Shown in pieces: positions 1-10,282 of a stretch of 64,000 bases of DNA. The position numbers were made by a program, and so were the translations under genes. How positions within the stretch are numbered: position 1 is the first letter of the stretch; each line of letters begins with the position of its first letter. Source of the stretch: Tritrichomonas foetus (Eukaryota > Parabasalia > Tritrichomonadida > Tritrichomonadidae); assembly GCA_001839685.1 (NCBI GenBank), contig MLAK01001348.1, forward strand, positions 52,222 to 116,221, written 5' to 3'. The notes under the pieces are model-generated. The model saw only the letters and a list, made by a program, of their open reading frames with translations. It did no database searches and was not told the DNA's origin.

Positions 1-58
1 TTTCTTTTGTTTCTTATGTTTCTTTTGTTTCTTTTATTTCTTATGTTTCTTAAAGATT
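1..58. repeat. TTTCTT-rich microsatellite at window edge
   Basis: A pyrimidine-rich simple repeat of TTTCTTTTG and TTTCTTATG variants opens the window. Its complement resembles the GAAAGAAACAAG array at 32.7-33.2 kb. The left boundary is unknown because the window starts inside it. Confidence 0.8.
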
Positions 59-954
59 TCTGATTTTTCTTATGTTAATATTTCTTCACTATGAAACTTA
101 AGATGAAGCCAGAGTTTGATGTTCCCTCTGACCGATGTTTCTGTTTTTCTCGATGTCAAAATTCTTTTTTATCGAGCAGGATGAATTGTGCATTTCACAC
201 CTTTATTTCTCTCAAGAGAGAATGATCAAAAAAATCAAGTTTTTTTACTTCACATTTCCTGTCTTGAAAGCTTTTCCGGTGTCAGTCAAGAGCACCATAA
301 ATAAAAACTATTTATTCTTTAAATTTTACTCTCGAAAAAAAGAACTTTATGAAATGATCAAATTTATCATTATTTATAATCGATACGATAAATTATAAAT
401 CGATAGATATTCAGCATTATGGCGATATTAATTGTTTTTATACTAATTCCGCTTTATTTACATATGATTGCAACAAATTATTGTTCATCACATTGGATGC
501 ATCATGAATAGGTCAATTCTTGGTAATTAAAGATGATGATATATTTATATTATCTAACTCTCAGTAATGCATCCACCCAAGCCTCAGCAATAAAAAAGTC
601 AATGAAATTGTCCATAATTTTATAATTTTATGCATATAAAAAGTGAATTAAAAGAAGATTTGAAAATCCATTCAAAAAAACTATTTGCTTTTTTAATCAC
701 TTTTTAATGAAACATCGTTTAATTATATTCACAAAACAAGATTTTCATGAAAAATGAATCAATAGAAACAAGGTTTTTATTTCTCATAAAAAGAATTCAA
801 TATTGAATTGAAATTCACATTTCATTTAATGATTTCATTGATTATTCCAAAGAAATTGACAATGAAAGAAAATAGAATTGAAATAATTTCAGGGTAAAAA
901 TTTCACTCTTTTTCAATACTTTTGAAGGTCAGCTTATTTTTAAATATTCGATCA
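59..954. other. Intergenic, no supported gene
   Basis: AT-rich sequence. It holds an 87-codon frame (135-398) of low-complexity Phe/Lys/Ile composition that I do not believe is a gene. A TCACTC motif at 903-908 lies about 50 bases before the RhoGAP ATG and could be its initiator. Nothing else was recognised. Confidence 0.5.
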
Positions 955-1842
955 ATGAGTGAAAAATCACAGGTATTTGGATTGGCTTTAGACCAGCTTA
1001 ATCTTTGCGAGACTGGCGTCCCTACTTTCCTCCCAATTGTTCGAGACTTCATAATCAGTAACAGCAAAAACGAAGGTATATTCCGCCGTTGCGGGAATCA
1101 CCAATTAATTCAGGAACTTGGTACAATTTTTACTTGGCCAGAGGCAGCAATCCCTCCCTGCCACACAGTTTTCGAAGTTTCAGGATTTTTAAAGCAATGG
1201 TTGAATTCACTTCCCGCGCCAATTATTTCACCCGATATTGCGGCTGCTTTCCTCAAAAACTCAGACAACCCACAATCAGCTATCGAAACACTGAAAAGAA
1301 TTCGTCCACTGAATCGAAAAACTGCCGCATATATTTTTTCAATCATCAAAGCAGTTTTGGAACAATCCGATATAAACAAAATGAATTACGCTAATATCCA
1401 ACGTTGTTTTATTACTTCGGTGACGCAAAATCAGAAAGGAATATATCCCGCCTATCCATTTACTCTCCTTTATGTTGTAGGCGTTCGGCTTTTGAATGAT
1501 ACTCATACAGATTTTATTCTCGAGGGCCCCCTCGTCGAAGAGGTCATCCAATATTATCAAGAAAATAAATCCCAGATTATGAGCGACCTTGGAATCGACC
1601 AGAGTCGCAGTATTGGCTCTTTAGGTGTAAGTATGCCCTTGGCGAAGCCGCCTCTCCCACAAAACATAGATATGCGGGGACTGTCGCGAGGCAATATTCC
1701 GAATCGGAAGCTGAAGTGCCCATCAGAAATGCCACAGGAGATAGTTGAAGTCAGACCTGTGGCGCGCCAGAGATCGAATAGTGCCTGCGGAAGGAAATAT
1801 GCTCGCGGATCAATGCCAATGAATTCTGGCGAGTCCAAATAA
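955..1842 (+). CDS. RhoGAP domain protein
   Basis: A 295-residue protein whose first half is a Rho GTPase-activating domain, which would switch off a Rho/Rac-type GTPase and so affect actin. Visible signatures are VPTFLPIV near residue 22, then GIFRRCG (residues 41-47) holding the presumed arginine finger R44, and FEVSGFLKQWLNSLPAPII (about residues 73-91), which is the family's conserved lysine/LPxP helix. The domain ends near residue 200. The tail is basic and Ser/Pro-rich (RQRSNSACGRK), could be phosphorylated, and has no recognised domain. The longest frame opens at 922 with TTG; the first ATG is at 955 and is used here. The family is clear; the target GTPase cannot be told. Confidence 0.9.
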   Translation: MSEKSQVFGLALDQLNLCETGVPTFLPIVRDFIISNSKNEGIFRRCGNHQLIQELGTIFTWPEAAIPPCHTVFEVSGFLKQWLNSLPAPIISPDIAAAFLKNSDNPQSAIETLKRIRPLNRKTAAYIFSIIKAVLEQSDINKMNYANIQRCFITSVTQNQKGIYPAYPFTLLYVVGVRLLNDTHTDFILEGPLVEEVIQYYQENKSQIMSDLGIDQSRSIGSLGVSMPLAKPPLPQNIDMRGLSRGNIPNRKLKCPSEMPQEIVEVRPVARQRSNSACGRKYARGSMPMNSGESK

Positions 1843-2571
1843 GGCGAAAAAAGTTTGAAAAGAAATTTACAATTGTCTTGAATTGATGAGATAACTTTTT
1901 CATAATATATTTGGCCAAACAGAATTGAAATTTCGTGCATTTGATGAAAAAAATTTATCATTCCAAAGAAATTTCAACCTTACAAAGAGTCCTTATTCTG
2001 AAAAATGAATAATAATTCCGAATCTTCATGAATTTTTATATCCATTAAATTTACATGTTAATCTCGAATTCCTAATTCTTTTGTTTTTGTTGTAATATTC
2101 TTTCTATTTCGTCATCTCATGCATGCCACAAGTTTGTAGAATTTCGAAAAGGAAAAAAGTAATTCCATCAATTTTTTTTCTTTTTAATATTAAAAATCTT
2201 TTCTTCCAGGTGATTCTTTGGAAATCATTCCTTGTGATTTTAATGTTTTGCATTTGGAATTCTTGTGAGTATAAAAAATCACATCAAAATTATGATTTGC
2301 CATAAACATGAGAATTATCATACAGCCATAATCAGAACTTATACATTTAATAATCCTATTGATAAAAACACATGTTTCAAAAAAAAAAAAAAAAAACAAG
2401 AGATGATACACAGTTGTTGATCAAAACTTGTCAAGGTTGATCAAATGTTGATAAAAACGGCAAATAAGGTTAATTTAAGGTTAAAAAAACAGTTTAATCA
2501 ACCAAATATCACTTCAATTTAATATATTGAAATTTTCCTTTTCTCAACCAATTTTTTGATATCACTAAGAT
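1843..2571. other. Intergenic with poly(A) tract and possible initiator
   Basis: About 730 bases, AT-rich, with an 18-A run at 2379-2396. A TCACTAA motif at 2562-2568 lies immediately before the ATG of the next gene and resembles the trichomonad initiator. No coding frame with gene-like composition was seen. Confidence 0.4.
2562..2568 (+). promoter_or_regulatory. Candidate TCA-type initiator (Inr)
   Basis: TCACTAA a few bases upstream of the ATG at 2572. Trichomonas vaginalis genes usually carry an initiator of the form TCAYTWY close to the start codon. The match is short and AT-rich sequence gives chance hits, so this is suggestive only. Confidence 0.3.
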
Positions 2572-3423
2572 ATGACTCAGCGACCACATAAGAAATTCAC
2601 AAGAGATGATTTCAGAAAGATAGCAGGAGAAACAATAAGTATTCTAAATTCAGGAAAATATTCTTATTCTCAAGACAAAGAAGTTTTCATTGGTGACCTG
2701 GTTAAAAATTGTGTTGAAAATTCAATATTATATAAACCAGATATAGTTCATACTCTTCCAGAATCTCCCAAACTTCCAGGATTGATCGAAATCACACATG
2801 AATCAACATTTCACGCATGCATTCGACTAATTAAAGAAGAAGGAATTGATGACACAGTTTGTTTAAACTTTGCATCAGCACGAAACCCTGGTGGTGGCTT
2901 TGAAAATGGTGCTCAAGCACAAGAAGAGGCACTCTCCAGACAATCTGCACTGTTTTTTTCGACTCGCTCAAAGACAGAAATGTATGAATATAATCGATTC
3001 AATAAGAGTTTGCTATATTCTGATTACATGATCTATTCACCAAAAGTACCTATTTTCCGAAATGACTATGAAGAACTTCTTCCAGAGCCGATTTGTTGCT
3101 CAATCATTTCCTGTCCTGCCACAAATCTTTCAAAATGGAATAAATCCGATTTGACCGAGCCAAGAAGAGTGATGTTGAACCGTGTAAGAAAAATCATTCA
3201 AGTTGCAATACTTAATGGAAATAAAGCAATTGTTCTTGGTGCTTATGGCTGTGGTGTGTTTAGAAATGATCCTGCAGATGTTGCAAATTATTTCAAAACT
3301 GTGTTGATTGATGAAGGACTTGGTGAGTATTTTGATAAGATTGTATTCGCAATTCTTGATAGAGGTAATGATAAATATGATGCTTTTGTTCATGCTTTTG
3401 GCGAACTTGCCAGTTTGAAATGA
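2572..3423 (+). CDS. Microbial-type PARG-like macrodomain hydrolase (TIGR02452/DUF2263 type)
   Basis: A 283-residue protein of the compact, bacterial/microbial-type poly(ADP-ribose) glycohydrolase family. The decisive signature is NPGGGFENGAQAQEEALSRQ (residues 105-124): a GGG loop followed by QEE, the pattern that holds the catalytic glutamate. Upstream is LNFASARNPGG. Downstream are the substrate-loop residues YSPKVPIFR and the C-terminal VLGAYGCGVFRNDP (about residue 221), typical of the macrodomain fold. It should remove ADP-ribose or poly(ADP-ribose) from proteins. Length is normal for the family and the catalytic residues look intact. The ATG at 2572 is the first in frame and follows a TCACTAA motif. 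There is no signal peptide, so it is likely cytosolic or nuclear. Confidence 0.88.
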   Translation: MTQRPHKKFTRDDFRKIAGETISILNSGKYSYSQDKEVFIGDLVKNCVENSILYKPDIVHTLPESPKLPGLIEITHESTFHACIRLIKEEGIDDTVCLNFASARNPGGGFENGAQAQEEALSRQSALFFSTRSKTEMYEYNRFNKSLLYSDYMIYSPKVPIFRNDYEELLPEPICCSIISCPATNLSKWNKSDLTEPRRVMLNRVRKIIQVAILNGNKAIVLGAYGCGVFRNDPADVANYFKTVLIDEGLGEYFDKIVFAILDRGNDKYDAFVHAFGELASLK

Positions 3424-3781
3424 AGTAATTTCCAAAATCTAACTAAAATTCATTCACGGTAAAAAATTGAATTACGAATAAATTATTAGATATATTTTTT
3501 AAATTTAATAAAGAATACTTCCTGACAGAAATAATCAGCATGGTTTATCGTCAGCAGATCTTGAAGATGAAGGTTGCTGTTTTGTTATAATGAAAATAGA
3601 AGAAATTTACTAACAGAAAAATATATTAACAACCAAAATTTAAAATCAATAAGCAATTAACAAGATAAATTCATCACATAATCCTGACAATTGACATATT
3701 TCACACTTTTTGTTAGCTTGACTGGTCAATTCAATAGAAAACGTGCCAAATATATTCTGAAAAATATGTCACAATAAAAAA
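3424..3781. other. Intergenic
   Basis: About 358 bases, AT-rich. TCACAATA sits 12 bases before the next ATG. Nothing else recognised. Confidence 0.4.
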
Positions 3782-5992
3782 ATGGGATCAGGGATTTCTG
3801 GCAACTATGATGAAATTACACCAATATTTACCCTTGGATATTGGAAAGTTCATTCTGCTTTAACTAAGGAAAAACATGAAGCTGTTTCTTTATGGCTTCT
3901 TGATTTTGATCGAATTAAAGCAGATGCAAAATCACGTTCGGAGAGAAATAAATATATTGAATCATGTTTATATTCAATCCAAACTATGAAACAACTTGAT
4001 CATCCTAATATTTTAAAAATTTTAGTTGCGAATGAAAATTTGAGTGATTTAGCTTTTGCAGCTGAACCAGTAGCATTTTCTTTAGAAAATAATTTAAATT
4101 ATTCAAATGATGAAGTGTATTACATATGTGATCAGCTTTCAAATTTAGCAAGTTATTTATCAAATGAGAAAAATTTAGTTTCTTTTCATTTTTATCCTGG
4201 TTCGTTTGCATTCACATCTAAATTCATTTTGAAGTTATGTTTATTCAATTTCACATCAGTTATTATAGGGCAACAAGGTCAAACCGTTCCCCGTCAAATT
4301 TGGTCAAAAAGTAAGTTGGGATCACCCTTGAATTATACTGCACCAGAATATTCCAATAACTAACAAACAACTAAAGCTGCTGACGCCTTTTCTTTTGGTG
4401 CTTTAATTACATCACTTTTTATTGGAAAAGATTTTTTCAATTTTTCTGATGAAAAAGAAATGCAAAAATCATTGGCTGTTGCTTCTGTTGATATTCCAGA
4501 ATCTATTCCAGAAGATATTCGGCCACTTCTCCAATGTTGCTTTGAAGCTGATCCTTCAAGACGCTTAACTTTTTCAGAAATTCAGAGATTTCCAATATTT
4601 ATGTGCCTTTTGATTCGAAATTTGAGGATTATTGATTCAATTGAGAATAAACCAGAAAGTGAAAGATATGATTTCTACGGTACTTTAAAACAAAACATTT
4701 CTTTATTTTCACAAAGGCTACTACAAAAGAAAATTTTACCACTTTTAACAAAAGAAATATTTTATAATTTTCGTTTTGGTCCTGTAGTTTTTCCACTTAT
4801 ATATTTAATTGCTGACAGAATGAATAAATTTGATTTTATGGAATACATTTATAAACCATTAGCTGGACTATTTAAGAAAATGGATCCGCCTGATTTTGCT
4901 GTGGCAGTTTTGAATGGCTTAAAGATTGTAATTGATCATGTAGAAAAGAGTGGACTTCATGATATTGTCTATCCAATTATTTTCGATGGACTTTCTTCAA
5001 AAGCTGCACAAGTTCAAGCAGCAGCAGCAAAACATCTTCCTTATTTCATTTCTATGTCATCTGAAAGTATTATTACTTATCACATTCTCCCTAAAATCAA
5101 TTCTGCTATAGTTTCTGTTTCAAATGATCCAGTTGTAATAGGTTCTTTGCTTTCTTCTTATGAAAATTGCATCGATCAAATGGATAATGATATCTTTGTA
5201 GAATCAGTAATGCCTGCTTTGTCAAGATTATGGAAGAAACTCCAATCTCCTGAATTGGCAAAACCATTTTCAATAATAGTGAGAAAACAGCATGCAACTT
5301 TAATAAATAACTTGAGACATGTAACACCTTTAGTTTGCGAAATTCTAACAAATGAAAATGTTGAACCTTCAGTTCAAGACATCTTCCTGAAATACGTTGA
5401 AGATCAATTAGGATCAATTCGAAAAGAACGAAACATTCCAAGCAATACATTGAACAAACTTGACCAGCAACGACATGCAACTTCACCAACTTCTAAATCA
5501 CAACCACAAACCCCATCTTTTCAATCACTAAAACAACAGCCACAAGCAAATCCAACTCAAAATCATTTAAATAATCAATTCAATAGTCAACCAAATATTT
5601 TTTCAAATGAACAAAATACTTTCAATATTCAACTCAATGAAAATTCCAGTCAAAACCAAAACAAGAACCAGAACCAGAACCAACCTAATGTTTTTCAAAA
5701 TCAACAACCTGATATTTTTGATAATGTCATCTTTCATAATCAATCAAATCAATTTTCAAGTTCACCAAATGTTTTCCAATCTAACAATGGAAATCTCTCT
5801 ACAGAGAAAGAAACAAATTCTTTTGTTCCAGATTATTCTGAAAATAAAAATGATGACACTGACTTCTTCTCATTGATAAACGTAGTTCCTTCTCAACCAC
5901 AGCCCCAACCATTCATTCAGAATCAGAATCAATCACCACAAATTTCTTCAAATTCTTCAACTTCACTTTTTGCTGGAATGAATTTAATGTAA
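3782..5992 (+). pseudogene. SCY1-like pseudokinase gene with one in-frame TAA
   Basis: Two frames, 3782-4363 and 4460-5992, are in the same phase and read as one SCY1-like (SCYL) protein of about 736 codons. The only break is a TAA at 4361-4363, between YTAPEYSNN and QTTKAADAFSFG, inside the kinase-like domain at the APE/DxxSxG region. The domain lacks HRD and DFG, as expected for SCYL pseudokinases. It is followed by HEAT-like helices (about residues 300-540) and a Gln/Asn-rich tail ending SLFAGMNLM. SCYL proteins act in Golgi, clathrin or tRNA trafficking. Everything after the stop stays open for over 540 codons, so the break is recent, an assembly error, or read through. A CAA-to-TAA change would explain it. 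The ATG at 3782 follows TCACAATA. Confidence 0.75.
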
Positions 5993-6099
5993 CTCAAATC
6001 ATAATTATGAGGATTTTTCCATGATTTAACTATATATATTTACACCATAAATAAAATAAATTATATTTTCGGCTTTACATAATCAATTTTATTTTATTT

Positions 6100-6860
6100 T
6101 ATATATAGAATTTCATATTTTCGAATTTGATTTTCACATTTTATTTCTTCATTTTCGTGTTCATAAAATTCAATCTTTTTATTTTTTTATTACGATTTTT
6201 CAAGTTCTTCTTCCAATTTTCTAATTTATTCCTCGTCTAAAGAAACTTATTTTTTCCATCGACTAACTTCTTCATATAACTTTCGAATTTATTCATGATT
6301 GAAATTTATTTTTTTCTTATTATTTTCAGTTTTCGAAAAAGGTCTCCCGAATAAATTTATTGTCTCTGCTTCAGAAAGAGGGGATTTTCCTATTTCAACA
6401 AGGGAAAAATATCTACCACAATGAATAGCAACAGTTTTTTCAACATATTTTGAGAAATTTGTTTTTTCGACAATTATTAGCATTATTCGACCATATTCAT
6501 CATGTCCAAAACCCCACAAGGACTTGTCCTACCGAATCAACCTTGATGGAATGATCACTTCATTTAGGAATATATCTAGTTTTCATAAGACGAAAGATAT
6601 AAGAATTCACTTCTCCCTATATGGGAGACCGTTTATTGTTGTGGTGATTTACACTTCTCCTTAAGACAGTATTAACTCCAGCTGAAATAGCGACAATTTT
6701 GATCCAAATCAAGATCTTCAATAGATGCTGGTATATGATTGGTTTTTTCTCGCCCAAGTTATCCATTATCATTTTCAACTGCTGAGATGATTATGAATCG
6801 CTCCATAGAAAAAATACCACTTTTCTATGGTAATTGACCAAATAGACATTGAAAAGTGAG
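6100..6860 (-). pseudogene. Decayed RCC1-repeat / coiled-coil gene
   Basis: Reading the minus strand, pieces of RCC1 (beta-propeller) repeats appear in different frames: NDNG-stop-LGREKTNHIPASI (near 6,760), IKIVAISAGVNTVL (near 6,690), LWGFGHDEYGR (near 6,510) and VEKTVAIHCGRYFSLVEIGK. They are followed by a coiled-coil-like stretch, IRKLYEEVSRWKK and IRKLEEELEKS (6,290-6,150). At least two frameshifts and several stops break it. In the coiled-coil part the frame is held but is cut by five TAA codons (6289, 6247, 6226, 6190, 6187), all at places where Gln would fit, and a sixth at 6759 replaces the Gln of the usual NGQLG. The limits are approximate; further decayed sequence may reach about 7,070. 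Confidence 0.6.
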
Positions 6861-7152
6861 AAGAATTAAATTATTTATTATTAATTTCTTTCTGTAAATA
6901 ACACTTTCATATAGATCGAGAATTCATTTAAAACATAGAAGATCGCTAAAATCCGATGTTTATGGATTAATGCTGATAAATAGATCCGACTTATATCTGT
7001 TCTCCCTAAAACAAACTCATGCCAATTTTACTTCTTGCATATCAAAAGAAACTTTCGAAAGTTTTGTAATTGAACGAATAGTTACGTAACATTCAAATTT
7101 CATTCCATTGAAAAATTGAATAGGAATTATCGATATTTCCCAAAAGGATTCC

Positions 7153-10017
7153 ATGATTTTCTTGCTATCTTTGTTAGTTTCATGTCAAGAGTTTTCATGT
7201 AATTTAAATATAAGTTCAGTAGTCATTCAGAATTCAGTTGATTCTGGTTTATTCCAAATCAAATATAATGATCAACTTTATAATCTTCCAAAAGACACTC
7301 AAGTTGTTTTAACAGGAGAAACAACAAGTAACACAATTGTTATTTCACTTGACTATGATGATCAACCACTAAATCTGATTTTCTCAAATTTGCATATTTA
7401 CTTAGGCTTAGAAACACCTTTATCGATTAGTGGAAAATGCCAAGTTAATATTCTTCTTGCAACAGATGTGGAATTATTAAGTAATGTTTCAGATGGAATT
7501 ATCGTTGGTGAGAATTGCATTTTATCAGTTGAAAGTGCAAATCAAAATAATAAAAAAGTTCTTAATATATATTGTGGAAGCACTGGAAATCTCATCAATA
7601 GTAAAAATTCACAAGTTACGTTAAATAATATAATTTTGGAATCAATTTCACCTGGGGGAGTTTTAGGAGAATCTATCGTCATTGAAAATTCTTCACTGAT
7701 ATTTAATACTACGTTGGAATCAATTGGAGGTGATCAATGCCATTCTATAAATATTTCAAATAGTTACATCAATGTTTTGAGCCGTTATTCAACCTGCATT
7801 GGAAATCGATTGAATGAAACTTTGAATGTCCACATTTTTAATTCAAATGTCACTGCTATTGCTGAAAGAGAAGGTGCAGCAATTGGAAACATTCAATTAA
7901 ATGGAACATTATCCATAATTGAATCTACAATCATTGCCAAAACTTCTGCCACTCAATTTTCATCAATCGGATTTTTTGGCAACATTCAAATTTTAGGAAG
8001 TGTTGTAAATTCATCTGCTTATGGATATGCTGCAATTGGTGGTGGAGTAGGAAGGAGTGAAATGAATATGACCATTAAGAAATCATCAGTTGTTGGATTT
8101 GCTTCAGGTGATTCTGCAGCCATTGGTGGTTCAAGAAGCACTTCCATTAGTCTATTGGTGATTGAATCAACAGTAAAAGCTGATAATGATGCTAAATATG
8201 GTCGTTATGGAGCAGGAATTGGTGGAGGCCGAAGAGGTACTATTAAAAAGTTAATCATCAAAGCTAGTAATGTATCAGCAACAACAGTGGATAATGGATC
8301 ACCAATTGGAGGAGGTGGAGAAATTGCATTTATCGATTATATAGAAATCAGTGATCATTCTTATGCTTATGGGCATAATTCTGGATCACATCAATATAGT
8401 AATTCTGCAATTGGTGGATATTATTGTGATACTATAAATATTACAGATGCAACTATTAGTGCACATGGTGGAGCTGAAGGCTGTGGAATTGGTGGAGGTC
8501 CTGAACAAGATGTCCGACAAATCATTATTGAACGCTCAAAAATTAATGCAACTTCAGGTTCACATGGTGCTGCTATTGGTGGAAGTGTTGCTGGTGTTGT
8601 TAAAGACGGAATATTTATTCGAAATTCTGATGTATTTGCATTTTCTGGATTTGGTGATTTTCATGCCTGTGGTGCTGCAATTGGTGGTGGCTATTACACA
8701 CAAAACCACTTAACAGTGATTGAAAATTCTAATGTAACTGCAATTGCCGGATATTATGGATCAGGAGCTGGTATTGGTGGTGGAATTATGGCTTCTGCTG
8801 GTCAGATATTTATTTATCATTCTAATGTTTATGCCAGGTCTTCACTTCATGGTCATGAAAGATCATTTGAAAATAATCCTGGTGCAGGAATTGGACAAGG
8901 TGGAACAATAATTGGAGCTACAGGTGGATATCCTAACCGTGGTGGATTTATTCGTATTCTTGATTCTAATATATCTGCTTTTGGTGGAAATATAAAAACC
9001 GGAAAGTATCATTTTAATGCTGGATCTGCTATTGGATATGGAGGCATTACATGTAATACCATTGACGAAGACAAAGCATTAAATATTGAAATCAAAAGAT
9101 CAACAATTTTTGCATTTGGAGGAAATTCGTCTGATTCCCGAATTTCTCCAGCACCAGCACTCTATGGAGGTGATCGGCATTTGGAAACCCTAGTTGGAAA
9201 TATAACTTTGGAAGATTCAATTATATATGCAACAAGTGGATATAATAGTGCTTTTTCTGATGAAGAAGTGAATGATAAAGTTAAATCAATTATTGGCTTA
9301 TCATTTAATCCAAGCGAAGAAAAAACAGGTTCAATTTATATTAAAAATTGTTCGATTTTTGCTAAACATCAATCATCTGATAAATTCGCACTACCAATCA
9401 TAACTCATAATTTAACAATTGATTCCGATTTGGAACTTCATTCTTCGTTTTCTAATGCTTTCAACACTGATATTCATTCCATAAAAGTACCAATTGTCAC
9501 TTTATCAAATAGTGCTAATGAAAGAATAGAAAAAGTGCGAATAGTGTCGAAGGATACCAAAAGTAATTTCTCAAAATTGATCGATTTTATCGATAATGAC
9601 AAATCAGTTACTTTTACAACTGAAAAGGAAGGTGATTATATTGTTTATATTACCAAAAATGGAAGTAGTAAAGATGATGTATATGTATTGGAAAATGTGA
9701 AAATAGGTTTCAATCAATTTGACCTTTATCCAGATCAGATACCATCACAGTCTCAAAGCCAATCTTCATCCTCATCACTCACAAGTGATACTCAAGCAAG
9801 TGAAATACCAACAGATAATCCAAACAAAGGCAAGAAACAAAATGTTGCATTAATAATTGGTTTATGTGTCGGAGTTCCTTTCGCCATTGGAATTATTATC
9901 ATTGTCATTGCTGTGTTAATTTTAAATCGACTTTATCCAAAAATTTCAATTTCTGAAAAGATATCTCCTGGAATCAAGGAACCCTTAAAGTCAGTGAATG
10001 ATGGTCTTGAATTATAA
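7153..10017 (+). CDS. Type I membrane surface protein with IGGG-repeat beta-helix
   Basis: A 954-residue protein. It opens with a hydrophobic signal peptide (MIFLLSLLVSCQEF) and ends with one membrane segment (about residues 898-924, IIGLCVGVPFAIGIIIIVIA) and a short cytosolic tail. Between them lie more than ten degenerate repeats of 35-50 residues centred on AAIGGG or GAGIGGG, followed by an I.I..S.V.A strand. This is the look of a right-handed parallel beta-helix, as in bacterial and trichomonad surface adhesin-like proteins. A Ser/Gln-rich linker (SQSQSQSSSSS) precedes the membrane segment, and N-glycosylation sites (NxS/T) are frequent. No catalytic motif was seen. A role in adhesion or carbohydrate binding is inference from architecture only. 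The ATG at 7153 is supported by the signal peptide starting right there. Confidence 0.8.
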   Translation: MIFLLSLLVSCQEFSCNLNISSVVIQNSVDSGLFQIKYNDQLYNLPKDTQVVLTGETTSNTIVISLDYDDQPLNLIFSNLHIYLGLETPLSISGKCQVNILLATDVELLSNVSDGIIVGENCILSVESANQNNKKVLNIYCGSTGNLINSKNSQVTLNNIILESISPGGVLGESIVIENSSLIFNTTLESIGGDQCHSINISNSYINVLSRYSTCIGNRLNETLNVHIFNSNVTAIAEREGAAIGNIQLNGTLSIIESTIIAKTSATQFSSIGFFGNIQILGSVVNSSAYGYAAIGGGVGRSEMNMTIKKSSVVGFASGDSAAIGGSRSTSISLLVIESTVKADNDAKYGRYGAGIGGGRRGTIKKLIIKASNVSATTVDNGSPIGGGGEIAFIDYIEISDHSYAYGHNSGSHQYSNSAIGGYYCDTINITDATISAHGGAEGCGIGGGPEQDVRQIIIERSKINATSGSHGAAIGGSVAGVVKDGIFIRNSDVFAFSGFGDFHACGAAIGGGYYTQNHLTVIENSNVTAIAGYYGSGAGIGGGIMASAGQIFIYHSNVYARSSLHGHERSFENNPGAGIGQGGTIIGATGGYPNRGGFIRILDSNISAFGGNIKTGKYHFNAGSAIGYGGITCNTIDEDKALNIEIKRSTIFAFGGNSSDSRISPAPALYGGDRHLETLVGNITLEDSIIYATSGYNSAFSDEEVNDKVKSIIGLSFNPSEEKTGSIYIKNCSIFAKHQSSDKFALPIITHNLTIDSDLELHSSFSNAFNTDIHSIKVPIVTLSNSANERIEKVRIVSKDTKSNFSKLIDFIDNDKSVTFTTEKEGDYIVYITKNGSSKDDVYVLENVKIGFNQFDLYPDQIPSQSQSQSSSSSLTSDTQASEIPTDNPNKGKKQNVALIIGLCVGVPFAIGIIIIVIAVLILNRLYPKISISEKISPGIKEPLKSVNDGLEL

Positions 10018-10282
10018 ACATATATTAAAACATCTATATATTTCATTATTATTACTTTCAATTATTCTTTCGAAATACGACATTAGATAAAAATAAATTA
10101 GACTCAAATGGTTCGAGTGGTGATGTTGATATAGCCAAATATAAATTCAAATACTTTAACAGTGTTTTTGTGGTTCAAGTATTAAAATTTTGATTGAAAT
10201 GCTCATTCAATTTACTACTATTTGAAGCTTTATATGGTCGTCAACACAAAAAAATGTATTAATACATTGCTATTTTGCAATC

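Noticed and set aside
135..398. 87-codon ATG frame
   Set aside because: Low-complexity Phe/Lys/Ile/Tyr composition typical of AT-rich noncoding DNA; no motif and no initiator.
6187..6291. Alternative genetic code with TAA read as Gln
   Set aside because: Intact genes here end with TAA and long frames contain no internal TAA, so the code is standard; decay explains the stops.
8030..8970. CRISPR-like or DNA tandem array from repeated GGTGGTGGA segments
   Set aside because: Spacing is irregular and all units keep one reading frame; they are protein IGGG repeats.
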